Shown here: piece by piece, positions 31,290 through 39,712 of the stretch
Layout of the letters: each line of letters starts with the position of its first letter
How positions within the stretch are numbered: position 1 is the stretch's first letter
Source: Nocardiopsis eucommiae
GTDB taxonomy: Bacteria > Actinomycetota > Actinomycetes > Streptosporangiales > Streptosporangiaceae
Assembly (NCBI GenBank): GCA_018388625.1
Contig: CP074402.1
Location: forward strand, 1,302,001 to 1,366,000
Length of the DNA stretch: 64,000 bases
Direction of reading: 5' to 3'
Translations under genes and position numbers: made by a program
The notes under the pieces: generated by a model
What the model was told of the DNA's origin: nothing
The model's database searches: none
What the model saw: only the letters and a program-made list of their open reading frames with translations

Positions 31290-32066
31290 GTGGCGTGGAG
31301 CACCCGGCAGGTGGCCGAACTCGCGGGAACCACGGTGAAGGCCGTGCGCCACTACCACCGGATCGGACTCCTGGACGTTCCCGAGCGCGCCGCGAACGGG
31401 TACAAGCAGTACGGGGTCCCGCATCTGGTCCGACTCGTCCAGATTCGTCGTATGAGGGACCTGGGCGTTCCACTGTCGGAGATCGCGAGGATGGACCGGG
31501 CCGACGAGGAACCGGACGAGGCGATCCGCGCGCTGGACCGTGAGCTGGAGGCGACCGTCGACCGGCTCAACCGGGTACGGGAGGAACTCGCGCTCCTCCT
31601 CCGCCACCGCGCCCCCGCGCACGTCCCGTCCGCGTTCGCCCCGCTCTCCGGCGAACTCACCGAGCGCCAGCGGTCCCTGCTGACGGTGTACTCGTCCGTG
31701 CTCAGCGAGGACGCGATGGCGGTGTTCCACGAGGAGATAAGTCGGCCCGAGGAGGCGGAGGACGACTTCGAGGCGCTGCCCCCGGACGCGGGCGACGGGG
31801 CGGTCGACGCCCTCGCCGCGCGTCTGGTTCCGGTCGTCACCCGGGGGCGCGAGCGTAACCCGGCGTCCGCCGACCCGACGGCGGACGCCCCGGGTGGTGC
31901 GCGCCGCGCCGAGCGCACTCTGGCCGCCGCCGTCACACACCTGTACAACCCCGCGCAGATGCGGGTCCTGAAGCGCCTGCACGAGCTGCTCCGGGAGACA
32001 CCGACCCACCCGGACCGCCCGCCGGACCGTGAAACGGAGCGCGGCACCGGTCACCCGTTCGACTGA
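31290..32066 (+). CDS. MerR family transcriptional regulator
   Basis: GTG at 31290 follows GGGAGG; the earlier ATG at 31242 overlaps the -10 box. The N-terminal MerR winged helix is clear: TRQVAELAGTTVKAVRHYHRIGLLDVPERAANGYKQYG, then RLVQIRRMRDLGVPLSEIARM. A coiled-coil helix and a 150-residue C-terminal effector domain follow (258 residues total), longer than metal-type MerR proteins and closer to the multidrug-binding kind. Divergent from the SpoIIM-like gene across the palindrome. Confidence 0.92.
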   Translation: MAWSTRQVAELAGTTVKAVRHYHRIGLLDVPERAANGYKQYGVPHLVRLVQIRRMRDLGVPLSEIARMDRADEEPDEAIRALDRELEATVDRLNRVREELALLLRHRAPAHVPSAFAPLSGELTERQRSLLTVYSSVLSEDAMAVFHEEISRPEEAEDDFEALPPDAGDGAVDALAARLVPVVTRGRERNPASADPTADAPGGARRAERTLAAAVTHLYNPAQMRVLKRLHELLRETPTHPDRPPDRETERGTGHPFD

Positions 32067-32293
32067 CCGTCTCTGATACCGCGGTCCGCGCCCAGGGGCT
32101 TCGAGGGTCGTTCGCGTGCCTGCCCGCCTTCCCCGGACGCGGCCGAGGACGACGCGCTCGCTGGGGAGCCCGGTTCGCCCGCGTCCGGTGGCCGGGCGAA
32201 CCCCGGTGAGGGCTCGGGGCGGGGCCTGTTCCAGGGAGCCCGCGCCCGAGGGCCCGTGGCCAGGACGTTCCGTCGGCGACCCGCCCCGGGGCC

Positions 32294-33181
32294 CTACAGC
32301 GCCTGGGCGCGGGCGATGTGCCCGCTGAGCAGGGGCCTCAGTGAGTCGGGCAGGCTCCGGGCCGGAGCACGGACACCGGACTCGTCGATCAGGCCGCGCT
32401 GGCGCAGGCACTCCTTGCGGACGGCCAGGGCGATCCCGACCTGCTGCTCGAAGGTGATCAGCGGCAGGTACTCCAGCAGCGCGGCGCGGCTGCGGCCCGG
32501 GTCGGCCGGGTCCCAGGCGTCCACGCAGGCCACCAGGGCCTCCGGGTAGGAGAAGCCGGTCATCGCGCCCGCCGCGCCGCAGGCGAGCTCGTCGAGCAGG
32601 TTGATTCCGCCCAGGCCGCCGAAGACGGGCACGTCGCAGCGGGCGGTCAGCTCGGCCACGGCGGCGGGGGTGGGCGGCGCCTCGGCCTTGACCGCGCTGA
32701 CGTAGGACCTGCTCGCGACGAGGTCTCCGAGGACGGCGGCGGAGATCCGGACCCCGCTCACCACCGGGTAGTCCTGCACCACCAGGTCGGCGCCGGTGGC
32801 CTCGTGGACGGCGTCCAGGTGCGCGCCGAGTACGGCGGGGTCGGCGCTGTTGACCTGGACCATGGCCCCGGCGAGCCGGTCACCGACCAGCTCCACGGCG
32901 GTCGTCGCCTCCTCGACGGTCGGGGCCGTCCCCAGGCTCGTGCAGCCCACGACGAACGGCAGGTCGGTGCTGGCCAGGACCGTCTCCAGGACCAGGCGGC
33001 GTTCCTCACGGCTGAGCTGCGCGGCCTCCCCGAAGACGCCCAGCACGGTGAACCCGGTGACCCCGGCGCCCTCAGCGTGCTTGACCAGTCGTTCGATCCC
33101 CGCCGTGTCCACCTCCAGGGTCTCGCCCCTGAAGGGTGTGGCCAGCACACCCCACACGCCCGGTCTCATCAGGTCACCCAT
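32294..33181 (-). CDS. Dihydrodipicolinate synthase family (DapA/NanA-like) aldolase or lyase
   Basis: ATG at 33181 follows GGAG; a TTG two codons upstream is also possible. The TIM-barrel pattern is VWGVLATPFRGETLEVDTAGIERLVKHAEGAGVTGFTVLGVFGEAAQLSREERR, LVVQDYP with the Tyr, and YVSAVKAEAPPT where the Schiff-base Lys is expected. 295 residues. The family condenses or cleaves pyruvate-type keto acids; the substrate is not readable, and the missing GTTGE motif (here GVFGEA) argues against true DapA. A hairpin to its right separates it from the C-nucleoside-type operon. Confidence 0.82.
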   Translation of the reverse strand: MGDLMRPGVWGVLATPFRGETLEVDTAGIERLVKHAEGAGVTGFTVLGVFGEAAQLSREERRLVLETVLASTDLPFVVGCTSLGTAPTVEEATTAVELVGDRLAGAMVQVNSADPAVLGAHLDAVHEATGADLVVQDYPVVSGVRISAAVLGDLVASRSYVSAVKAEAPPTPAAVAELTARCDVPVFGGLGGINLLDELACGAAGAMTGFSYPEALVACVDAWDPADPGRSRAALLEYLPLITFEQQVGIALAVRKECLRQRGLIDESGVRAPARSLPDSLRPLLSGHIARAQAL

Positions 33182-33298
33182 CGTCAACTCCGTTCGTCCG
33201 CGTCGGCGCCCCAGAGTGGCACAGGCGCCCCACCAGGGTTCCGAGCGGGGTGGCCCCTCGCCGGGCCCGCACGGTGCGGGGCGGCGCGCGGGCGGACC

Positions 33299-33321
33299 GG
33301 GGGCGGCGGTGCGCCGCCCCC
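33299..33321 (-). terminator. Terminator of the C-nucleoside-type operon
   Basis: A perfect 10-bp stem (33299-33308 with 33312-33321) and 3-base loop lies 47 bases beyond the stop of the last operon gene at 33368. Confidence 0.65.
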
Positions 33322-33367
33322 GTTCGCGTCCTCCGGTACCTCCGGGGGTGCTCGCGGCTCAGCCGTG

Positions 33368-34108
33368 TCAGGGCGCGGGAACCGCCCGTGCGGCCGAGGC
33401 CGCCCGCCGCTCCATGGCGCCGAGGAGGGCCGAGTTCGACGAGACCACCCTCAGCCCCCGCGCCCGCAGCCGTTCGGCGGCGGCGAGGCTCGCGAACCCG
33501 CCGCCGGGCACGACGACCGTCCCGACCTCCGGCGCCAACCCCAGCAGGACCTGGCGTTCGAGCTCGGCCTGGTCCACGGCGAAGCGCGCTCCCCGGTCGA
33601 AGAGGTCCGGCCGTTCGATGCCGTCCCACTCCGGCGGCAGCTCGAACCGGACGACCTGACGCACCCGCACCGGCAGGTAGGCGCGGATGGCCTCCAGCGT
33701 GCCGTCGCTGAACCACGGTGGGGCGACCACCGCGACCCCGTCGTCTCCGGTGCCGTCCAGTTCCTCCCGGATGGCCTGGCCCGCCGTGACGGTGGGGACC
33801 CCGCCCGACAGCTCCTCGACGTGCGCGGCGAAGGCGTCGTCGAACGCCGTCCCACCGAACACGCTGCTGCTGGCGAAGCAGTAGCCCAGCGCGTGCACGC
33901 CCAGATCGCCGAGTTGGCGCACGGCGGTGTCCAGCCCCGTCTCGGAGAGGAGCACCCCCAGGTCGAGGCCGGTGAACTCGGTGCCGAAGGGACGCGGCGT
34001 CCAGAACCGCGCGGTGTGCACACTCGTGTCCGGCCCGGCCGAGCGCCAGATCTCCGCCTCGGGCACGGGGTCGTTGTGGATGACCAGGATGCCGAGCCTC
34101 GTCCTCAT
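33368..34108 (-). CDS. Maleate cis-trans isomerase/Asp-Glu racemase superfamily protein
   Basis: Starts MRTRLGILVIHNDPVPEAEIWR and shows the superfamily pattern: first catalytic-site loop LGYCFASSSVFGG, with Cys, and VVAPPWFSDGTLEAIRAYL. The second active-site loop, usually C-T-N, reads SSNSALLGA, so the second Cys is replaced by Ser; this is unusual for an isomerase. 246 residues. It is the last gene of the operon, its ATG overlapping the stop of the exporter gene. Given a maleimide-like product it might hydrolyse, isomerise or detoxify a maleamate-type compound; this is inference. Confidence 0.75.
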   Translation of the reverse strand: MRTRLGILVIHNDPVPEAEIWRSAGPDTSVHTARFWTPRPFGTEFTGLDLGVLLSETGLDTAVRQLGDLGVHALGYCFASSSVFGGTAFDDAFAAHVEELSGGVPTVTAGQAIREELDGTGDDGVAVVAPPWFSDGTLEAIRAYLPVRVRQVVRFELPPEWDGIERPDLFDRGARFAVDQAELERQVLLGLAPEVGTVVVPGGGFASLAAAERLRARGLRVVSSNSALLGAMERRAASAARAVPAP

Positions 34109-35497
34109 ACCCGGACCTCCACCTTCCGCTTCTCCGGGCGGCGCAGGATCAGCGGGGAGATGAGCATGCCCGCGGCGGCGAAGGCGGCGGTGAGGCCGAA
34201 CGCCCACCGGAACTCCACCCCGGTCGGGTCGGTGCCCAGGATGATCGTCAGCAGGGCCACCGTGACCGCCGCCGACAGGTACTGGGACGTGGTCATGAGG
34301 GCACCGGCGGTGCCCTGGTGCCGGTCGGGCACGTCCCGGGTGCCGATGACGAACATGGACGTGTAGATGACCCCGTGGCCGAACCCGCTGAGGAGCAGGC
34401 CGGGCAGCAGGTGGGTGGTGTACGTGCCCGACCCCAGCATGGCGGCGAGCAGCGCCAGGCCGACGAGGCTGAGCAGGAAGCCCACCGTCATGGTCGTTCC
34501 CGCGCCGACGCGTTCCACCGCGCGGCCCGCGGCCATGTTCCCGAAGGTCACCATGACGGCCAGAGGAAGGAATCCCAGCCCCGCCTGGAGCGGTGTGAAG
34601 CCCTCCAGCTTCTGGAGGAGCAGGGTGACGAGGTAGAACTCCGAGCCCACGCTCGCCATGTACAGGTAGGTGGCCACCACACCGGCCCCGAGGGAGCGGG
34701 TACGGCGCAGTGAACGGTCCACCATCACGTTGTCGGCCCGCGACTCGTGGGTGAGGAAGGCCAGCCCCAGCACCACCGCGACCAGGAACGCGCCCCCGGT
34801 GTAGGCGTCCGAGGCCTCCGGGTCCGCCACCAGGGTCAGACCGATGACCAGCGCCAGGAGTGCGCCGGTCCCCATCATCGCGGCGGACAGGGGGACGCGC
34901 GCCCCCGCTCCGTCCGAGAGGCCGCGGCCAGCCACAGCAGGCCGCCCAGGGCCGCCAGCAGCGTGAGGGGGATGTTGATGAGGAAGGTCAGGCGCCAGGA
35001 GAACTCGGTGAGGACACCGCCCAGGATGGCGCCGACGGCGAGCCCGGAGGCTCCGATGGCACCCCAGACCGCGAGGGCCCGGGACCGGGCCGGTCCGGCC
35101 GCGAAGGTGGCGCTGATGAGGCCGATGGTCGCCGGTTGGAGGAAGGCCGCCGACAGCCCCTGCGCGCCCCGGCTGACCAGCAGCGCCACCCCTCCTGGGC
35201 GAACCCGCCGAGGGCGCTGGCCGCGCCGAAGACGAGGACCGAGACCAGGAAGACCCGCTTCGCGCCGACCCGGTCGCAGACGCGTCCGCCCACCAGCAGG
35301 AGACCGGCGAACAGGAGGGCGTAGGCGCTCACGATCCACTGGAGCACCGACGACGAGAGGCCGAGGTCGAGCCCGATACTGGGCATGGCCACGTAGATGA
35401 TGGAGTAGTCCAGCGCGATGAGGAACTGCGCCAGGCACAGGACGCCGAGCGCGCCCATCGCCTGGGGACTCCCCGTCAGTGTGCGAACCGTGTTCAC
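34105..35497 (-). CDS. MFS drug exporter, DHA2/EmrB family (frameshifts near 35190 and 34912)
   Basis: GTG at 35497 follows AGGAAGG and overlaps the stop of the phosphatase gene. Joining the frames gives about 464 residues with 14 helices. Motifs are DYSIIYVAMPSIGLDLGLSSSVLQWIVSAYAL, GGRVCDRVGAKRVFLVSVLVFG (motif A) and RGAQGLSAAFLQPATIGLI (motif C-like region). This family exports drugs with proton antiport and is the usual self-resistance exporter in antibiotic clusters, here probably for the nucleoside product. Confidence 0.88.
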
Positions 35498-36180
35498 TGA
35501 GTCACCTTCCTGGCGGATTGCGTGACCGGTCCGTGCAGGTGACCGGCGAGTTCGTTGACGGTGGTGGCGACGTGGTCGGCGCCGGCGGAGAACAGGGTGT
35601 CGGCGTCGGAGACGCCCCAGTCCACCCCGATCGCCGCCATCCCGGCCCCGACCGCCATCGCGACGTCGTCGGGGAGTCGCCCACGACCACGCACTCCTCG
35701 GGCAGCAGCCCGAGGGAGCGCGCGGCCAGCAGGGCCGGGTCGGGGGCGGGCTTGCCCCGGGGGACCGGTCGTGCCCGACCACCAGATCCGGGTGGCGGTC
35801 CAGCCCGGTGGACTCCAGCAGCTCGTGGGCGCTCCGCGTGATCTTGCTGGTGACCACCGCGATCCGCAGCCCCTCGGCTGCCAGGTCCGTCAGCAGCTCC
35901 GGGATCCCCGGGAACACCAGGGACGAGGCCGCTTCCCGGCTGCGGCGCGCGAAGGACTCCCGGAAGAGCGCCTTGGCCTCCTCCCGGACCGCGTCGTCGG
36001 CCCGGGGAGGAGCCGGGGCAGGATCGCGTCGAGCGGTCTGCCGATCAGCCCGCGAACGCCGTCCGGCAGCGGCACCGCGCCGTACGGGGCGCAGGCGTCG
36101 TGGAAGGCGGCCAGGATCACCGAGGGCGAGTCCACCAGGGTCCCGTCCAGGTCCAGGAGCACACCGCGTACGCGCGTCAT
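35494..36180 (-). CDS. HAD-IA phosphatase, phosphoglycolate-phosphatase-like (three frameshifts)
   Basis: ATG at 36180 overlaps the psuG-like stop (ATGA). The chain starts MTRVRGVLLDLDGTLVDSPSVILAAFHDA, the DxDxT nucleophile, then VFPGIPELLTDLAAEGLRIAVVTSKITRSAHELLESTGL and, after restoring bases near 36003, 35763 and 35683, VVGDSPTDVAMAVGAGMAAIGVDWG. About 229 residues. Placed directly after a C-glycosidase that would make a nucleoside 5'-phosphate, it is the obvious candidate for removing that phosphate, as known in C-nucleoside pathways. Confidence 0.82.
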
Positions 36181-37134
36181 GCCCGCACCGCCGCTCCCGT
36201 GAGCCGCCCACCGGCGGACACGGCGGCCTCCGCGACCGCGAGGCGGGCCGCCAGCCGGGTCGTGGACTCCAGGACCGCCCGGTTGACCAGGGCACTGCGA
36301 CCGTCCGTCGCCTTGGAGATGGCCGCCAGGACGAACGGGGTGAGCGCGGGCCCCGTCGCACCGGTCGCGCGGGCCTCGCGCAGGGCGTCCTCCACCATCG
36401 TGTTGAGCAGGTCGGCGTCGATGCTCCACTCCTCCTCGATGGGGTGGGTGACCACCACGGAGGAGCGGGAGACCGCCCCCAGTGCCGGTGCATGACAGCG
36501 GCCAGCTCTCCCAGGTCGTCGATCCGGTAGGGGACCGGCTGACCGGTGCTGCGCGTGTAGTAGCCGGGGAAGTCGTCGGACCGGTACCCGATGACGGGCA
36601 CCCCCACGGTCTCCAGGTACTCCAGGGTCAGCGCCGGATCGAGCAGGGACTTCGCCCCCGCGCAGACGACCGCCACGGGCGAGCGCGTGAACTCGGTGAG
36701 GTCCGTGGAGATGTCGAAGGAGACCTCGGCTCCCCGGTGCACGCCGCCGATCCCGGCCACGGCGAACACCCTGATCCCCGCAGCGACCGTGGCGATGAGG
36801 CTGGAGGAGACCGTGGTGCCCCCGGTGCGGCCGCCGTGCAGGGCGACCGCCAGGTCCCGGGTACTGATCTTCTGGCTGTCCGCGGCCTTGGCGAGGCGCT
36901 CCAGCTCGTCGTCGGAGACCCCGACGCGCAGGGCGCCGTCGATCACCGCGACGCGGGCGGGGACCGCCCCTCGTCACGCGCGCACCGGTCCACCGCGAGC
37001 GCGGTCTCCAGGTTGTGCGGGTAGGAACCCCCGGCGACCACCGAGGTCTCCATGGCGACGACGGCCGCCCCGGTCTCGACGGCGGCACGGACCTCGTCGG
37101 AGACGATGACGTTCGACTCGACTGTTCCGGTCAT
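36177..37134 (-). CDS. PsuG-type pseudouridine-5'-phosphate glycosidase, probable C-glycosynthase (frameshifts near 36958 and 36478)
   Basis: ATG at 37134 follows AGAGGA. The PsuG fold is clear: AMETSVVAGGSYPHNLETALAVD, QKISTRDLAVALHGGRTGGTTVSSS, GVHRGAEVSFDISTDLTEF with the Asp, and VCAGAKSLLDPALTLEYLET with the Lys that forms a Schiff base with ribose 5-phosphate. About 319 residues. The C-terminal N-N-A block of catabolic PsuG, near the uracil site, reads EST here, so uracil is probably not the base. No psuK kinase is present. In the showdomycin pathway the PsuG homologue SdmA couples an aminopyrrole to ribose 5-phosphate; this gene most likely has that role. Confidence 0.87.
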
Positions 37135-37145
37135 GTCCGTTCCTC

Positions 37146-37832
37146 TCACTCTCCACGCTCACGGCGGGCGTCGTCGGTCAGCGACCCCTGGGCGGTCACC
37201 AGTTCCGGGCCGACCAGTTTCGGGTGGTTCTCGGTGATACCGCCGACCACGGTCTCGTAGGGGAAGTCGTCGAACTCGCCGCGCCAGCGGACGAACTCCA
37301 TGTGGCGGCGGCCCTGGTTGTCGAAGGGGTGGTAGTAGCTGTCCTCGCGGCCGTCGAACTCCAGCGGCCGGATGCCGTAGAGACGGCACAGCAGGGTGTT
37401 GAAGACGGGGGTCGCGCGGATCCAGGTGTCGTCGATCCGCACCGACACCAGGGCGTGGAAGGTGAAGAGGTCGTCGCCCATGAGCTCCAGGAGGCGGTCC
37501 GACGCCAGGTGGTTGCGGACGTCCCCGTAGACCAGCCGCGTGGGGATGCCCACCGAGCGGGCGGCCGCCGCGTAGACGATGGACTTGTGGACGCAGAACC
37601 CCTGGCCGCGTCTGAGGATGCTGGACGCGCGGACGCCCTCGCGGGTGAGATCGGCGTCGTAGACCTCGTAGCGGACGCCGTCGCGCACCGCGTCGTGCAG
37701 GCGCACGGCCATCTCCCGGGGTGGGGCGTTCCGGTCGGGCAGCGCGCGGTCGACGAACTCCCGGACCTCGGGGCTCTCGTGGTCGAGGAAGTAGGTCGGT
37801 TCCGTCAGGGTGTGGGTGTCGGTCTCGGTCAC
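37146..37832 (-). CDS. Transglutaminase-like superfamily protein
   Basis: Intact 228-residue protein with the transglutaminase-like catalytic triad in order: Cys in RRGQGFCVHKSIVYAAAARSVGIPTRLVYGD, His in LFTFHALVSVRI, and the acidic or amide position in WIRATPVFN. The fold also occurs in arylamine acyltransferase-like and thioester-acting enzymes; AdmF in andrimid synthesis is a known carrier-protein acyltransferase of this fold. In this operon, between the dehydrogenase and the C-glycosidase genes, it may release the heterocycle from the carrier protein. That role is inference. Confidence 0.85.
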   Translation of the reverse strand: MTETDTHTLTEPTYFLDHESPEVREFVDRALPDRNAPPREMAVRLHDAVRDGVRYEVYDADLTREGVRASSILRRGQGFCVHKSIVYAAAARSVGIPTRLVYGDVRNHLASDRLLELMGDDLFTFHALVSVRIDDTWIRATPVFNTLLCRLYGIRPLEFDGREDSYYHPFDNQGRRHMEFVRWRGEFDDFPYETVVGGITENHPKLVGPELVTAQGSLTDDARRERGE

Positions 37833-37845
37833 GGTGATCCTCCGG

Positions 37846-39017
37846 TCACAGGCCCAGGGCCTTGGCGATCTTCTGCCGTTGCACGGCGTTGGAGCCGGAG
37901 TAGATGGGGCCGCTGAGGGCGTCGCGGACCCCGATCTCCATTCCGGTGTCGGTGAGCACGCCCTCGCCGCCGAACAACTCCACGGCGGCCTGGGCGGTGC
38001 GGATGTTGGCCTCGCTGGTGAGGATCTTGGCCACCGCGGTCTCGGCGGTGGCCCTGTGCCCCGCGGAGACCGCCGCCCCCGCCGCGTGCAGGGCCTGGCG
38101 GGCGGTCTGGGTGGCGATGTGCATCTCCACGACGGTGTTGCGCACGCCCTGGAAGTCGGAGAGCGGCCGACCGAACTGGTGTCGGCCGCCGACCCGTTCC
38201 ACGACCCGGTCCAGGCGGTGGCGCATCTCGCCCACGTTGATGACGAAGGCGATCAGGATCTCCCAGGTCATCACGCGGTCGAGGATCAGGAAGCCGGTCC
38301 CCACACCACCGATGACGTTGGCCCTGGGGACCCGGCACCCGGTCAGGCGCAGCTGTCCGAAGGGGAGGTCCGCAGGGTGGTCTTGTCCAGCGCGGGGCCG
38401 AAGTCCGCACCGGGTGTGCCCCTCGGGACGAGCACGGCGCTCAGGCCGAGCGGGCCGGGGGTGTCGGAGGTGCGGACGTAGACGACCGCGAGGTCGGCGA
38501 CCGGACCGTTGGTGACGTAGGTCTTCAGGCCGTCCAGCTCCACCTGGTCACCGTCGAAGCGGCCGGTGGTGGACATCGACAGCACGTCCGAGCCGGTCTC
38601 CGGCTCGGTGATGGCGTGGCAGCCGATGGACGTCCCGGCGGCGACGGACGGCAGGTGAAGGCGGCGGAGTTCGGGGCCCGCGAAGCCGTTGAGCGCGAAC
38701 CCCGTGCTGGCCAGGTGGGTGGCCGCGCTGAAGTTCAGGCCGGAGTCACGGACGGCGTAGCCCAGGCCCTCGACCACGTCCATGAGGTCGGTCAGGGAAC
38801 CGGCGTGCCCTCCGACCTCCTCGGGCAGGCAGGAGCCGAACAGGCCCGTGCCCGCCAGCTCCCGCCAGGCGTCCCGGGAGAAGACCGCCTCGCGGTCCCG
38901 GTCGAGGTGGCCCCGGTTGATGGCCGGGGCGACCAGTTCCACGCGCTCGCGTACCCGGGCGAGCGCGGTGTCCTCGTCTCGCGGCGGTGCCGCGGTGGTG
39001 GTCACCATGCTGTTCAC
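37846..39017 (-). CDS. Acyl-CoA dehydrogenase-like flavoenzyme (frameshift near 38368)
   Basis: GTG at 39017 or ATG at 39008 starts a protein of about 390 residues. Visible are LPEEVGGHAGSLTDLMDVVEGLGY, the flavin-binding HAITEPETGSDVLSMSTTGRFDGDQVELDGLKTYVTNGPVADLAVV and the ending ELFGGEGVLTDTGMEIGVRDALSGPIYSGSNAVQRQKIAKALGL. In most acyl-CoA dehydrogenases the base is the Glu of Y-E-G-T; here it reads YSGS, so the base may lie elsewhere. Next to a carrier protein and adenylating enzyme it probably oxidises a carrier-bound ring, like the prolyl-carrier oxidases of pyrrole biosynthesis. Confidence 0.87.
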
Positions 39018-39023
39018 GTCCGG

Positions 39024-39400
39024 TCAGTAGGAGGAGAACTCGGGCGAGTCGAGGTCGTGCCGCTCGTCGCCGCAGAGAGGGGGTTGAACACGCTGACGAG
39101 TTCCAGGTCCTCGTGGTCGCTGGCGATCAGCAGGTGCGGGTCGTGCTGGTCCAGGGCGTAGAGGACGCCCGGGGTGAGGTCGATGCGCGTTCCGCCGTCC
39201 TTGCTCTCGACGAAGCCGCTGCCGCCGATGCAGTAGCAGGCCTCCAGGTGGTTGGCGTACTGGAGCCGGGAGACGGTCCCCGCCCGCACCACGGTGTGGG
39301 CGACGGTGAAGCCCAGGTTGTCGTCCTCCACCAGCAGGCGGTCGCTGGTGCCGTTGCCCCAGTCGATGGTCTCGGTCTTCTCACGGGAGCGCTTGAACAC
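39024..39400 (-). CDS. Ectoine-synthase-like cupin (frameshift near 39082)
   Basis: GTG at 39400 follows AAGAGAGA. After one C is added near 39082 the protein has 125 residues, the length of EctC, and ends VFNPPLCGDERHDLDSPEFS plus SY, like EctC. The reported EctC metal and catalytic residues Glu57, Tyr85 and His93 correspond to Glu53, Tyr81 and His89 here, with identical spacing. No ectA, ectB or ectD is present. EctC is known to cyclise glutamine, as a side reaction, to an amino-dihydropyrrole carboxylate. Here that would be the main reaction, acting on glutamine bound to the carrier protein. Confidence 0.85.
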
Positions 39401-39443
39401 GGTTCTCTCTTTTCGGTTCGGAGGGGGTCGGGCGGGCGGCGGG

Positions 39444-39712
39444 TCAGATCCGTTGCCCGGTGTTGGTCCCGATGAAGTCCGCGATCGCGTCGATGGTGCG
39501 GAAGTCGGCGGGGGAGATCTCGACGTCGGTGACGGGGACGTCGAAGGAGGACTGGATCCACTCCACGAGCGCGAGGAGGGAGAGGCTGTCGACGACACCG
39601 TTGGCGAGCAGGTCGTAGTCGCTGGGAATGCGCTCCCCGCCAGGTCCGGGGCGTGGGCGGTCACGATGCGTTCCTGGATCCGGTCGCGGATGTCGGTGGT
39701 CATGTCGGTCAC
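39444..39712 (-). CDS. Acyl/peptidyl carrier protein (frameshift near 39640)
   Basis: An 89-residue carrier protein after adding one base near 39640. The phosphopantetheine Ser is in NGVVDSLSLLALVEW (D-S-L), followed by the usual acidic helix and DFRTIDAIADFIG. GTG at 39712 overlaps the stop of the adenylation gene (GTGA); ATG at 39703 is the alternative start. It would carry the amino acid loaded by the neighbouring adenylation enzyme during cyclisation and oxidation. Confidence 0.85.

Noticed and set aside
36177-37134. Pseudouridine catabolism (psuGK)
   Set aside because: No PsuK-type ribokinase or pseudouridine transporter is linked, and the base-site motif differs; the surrounding genes are biosynthetic.
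39024-39400. Ectoine biosynthesis
   Set aside because: The EctC-like cupin is present but ectA, ectB, ectD and a transporter are absent, and its neighbours are carrier-protein enzymes.
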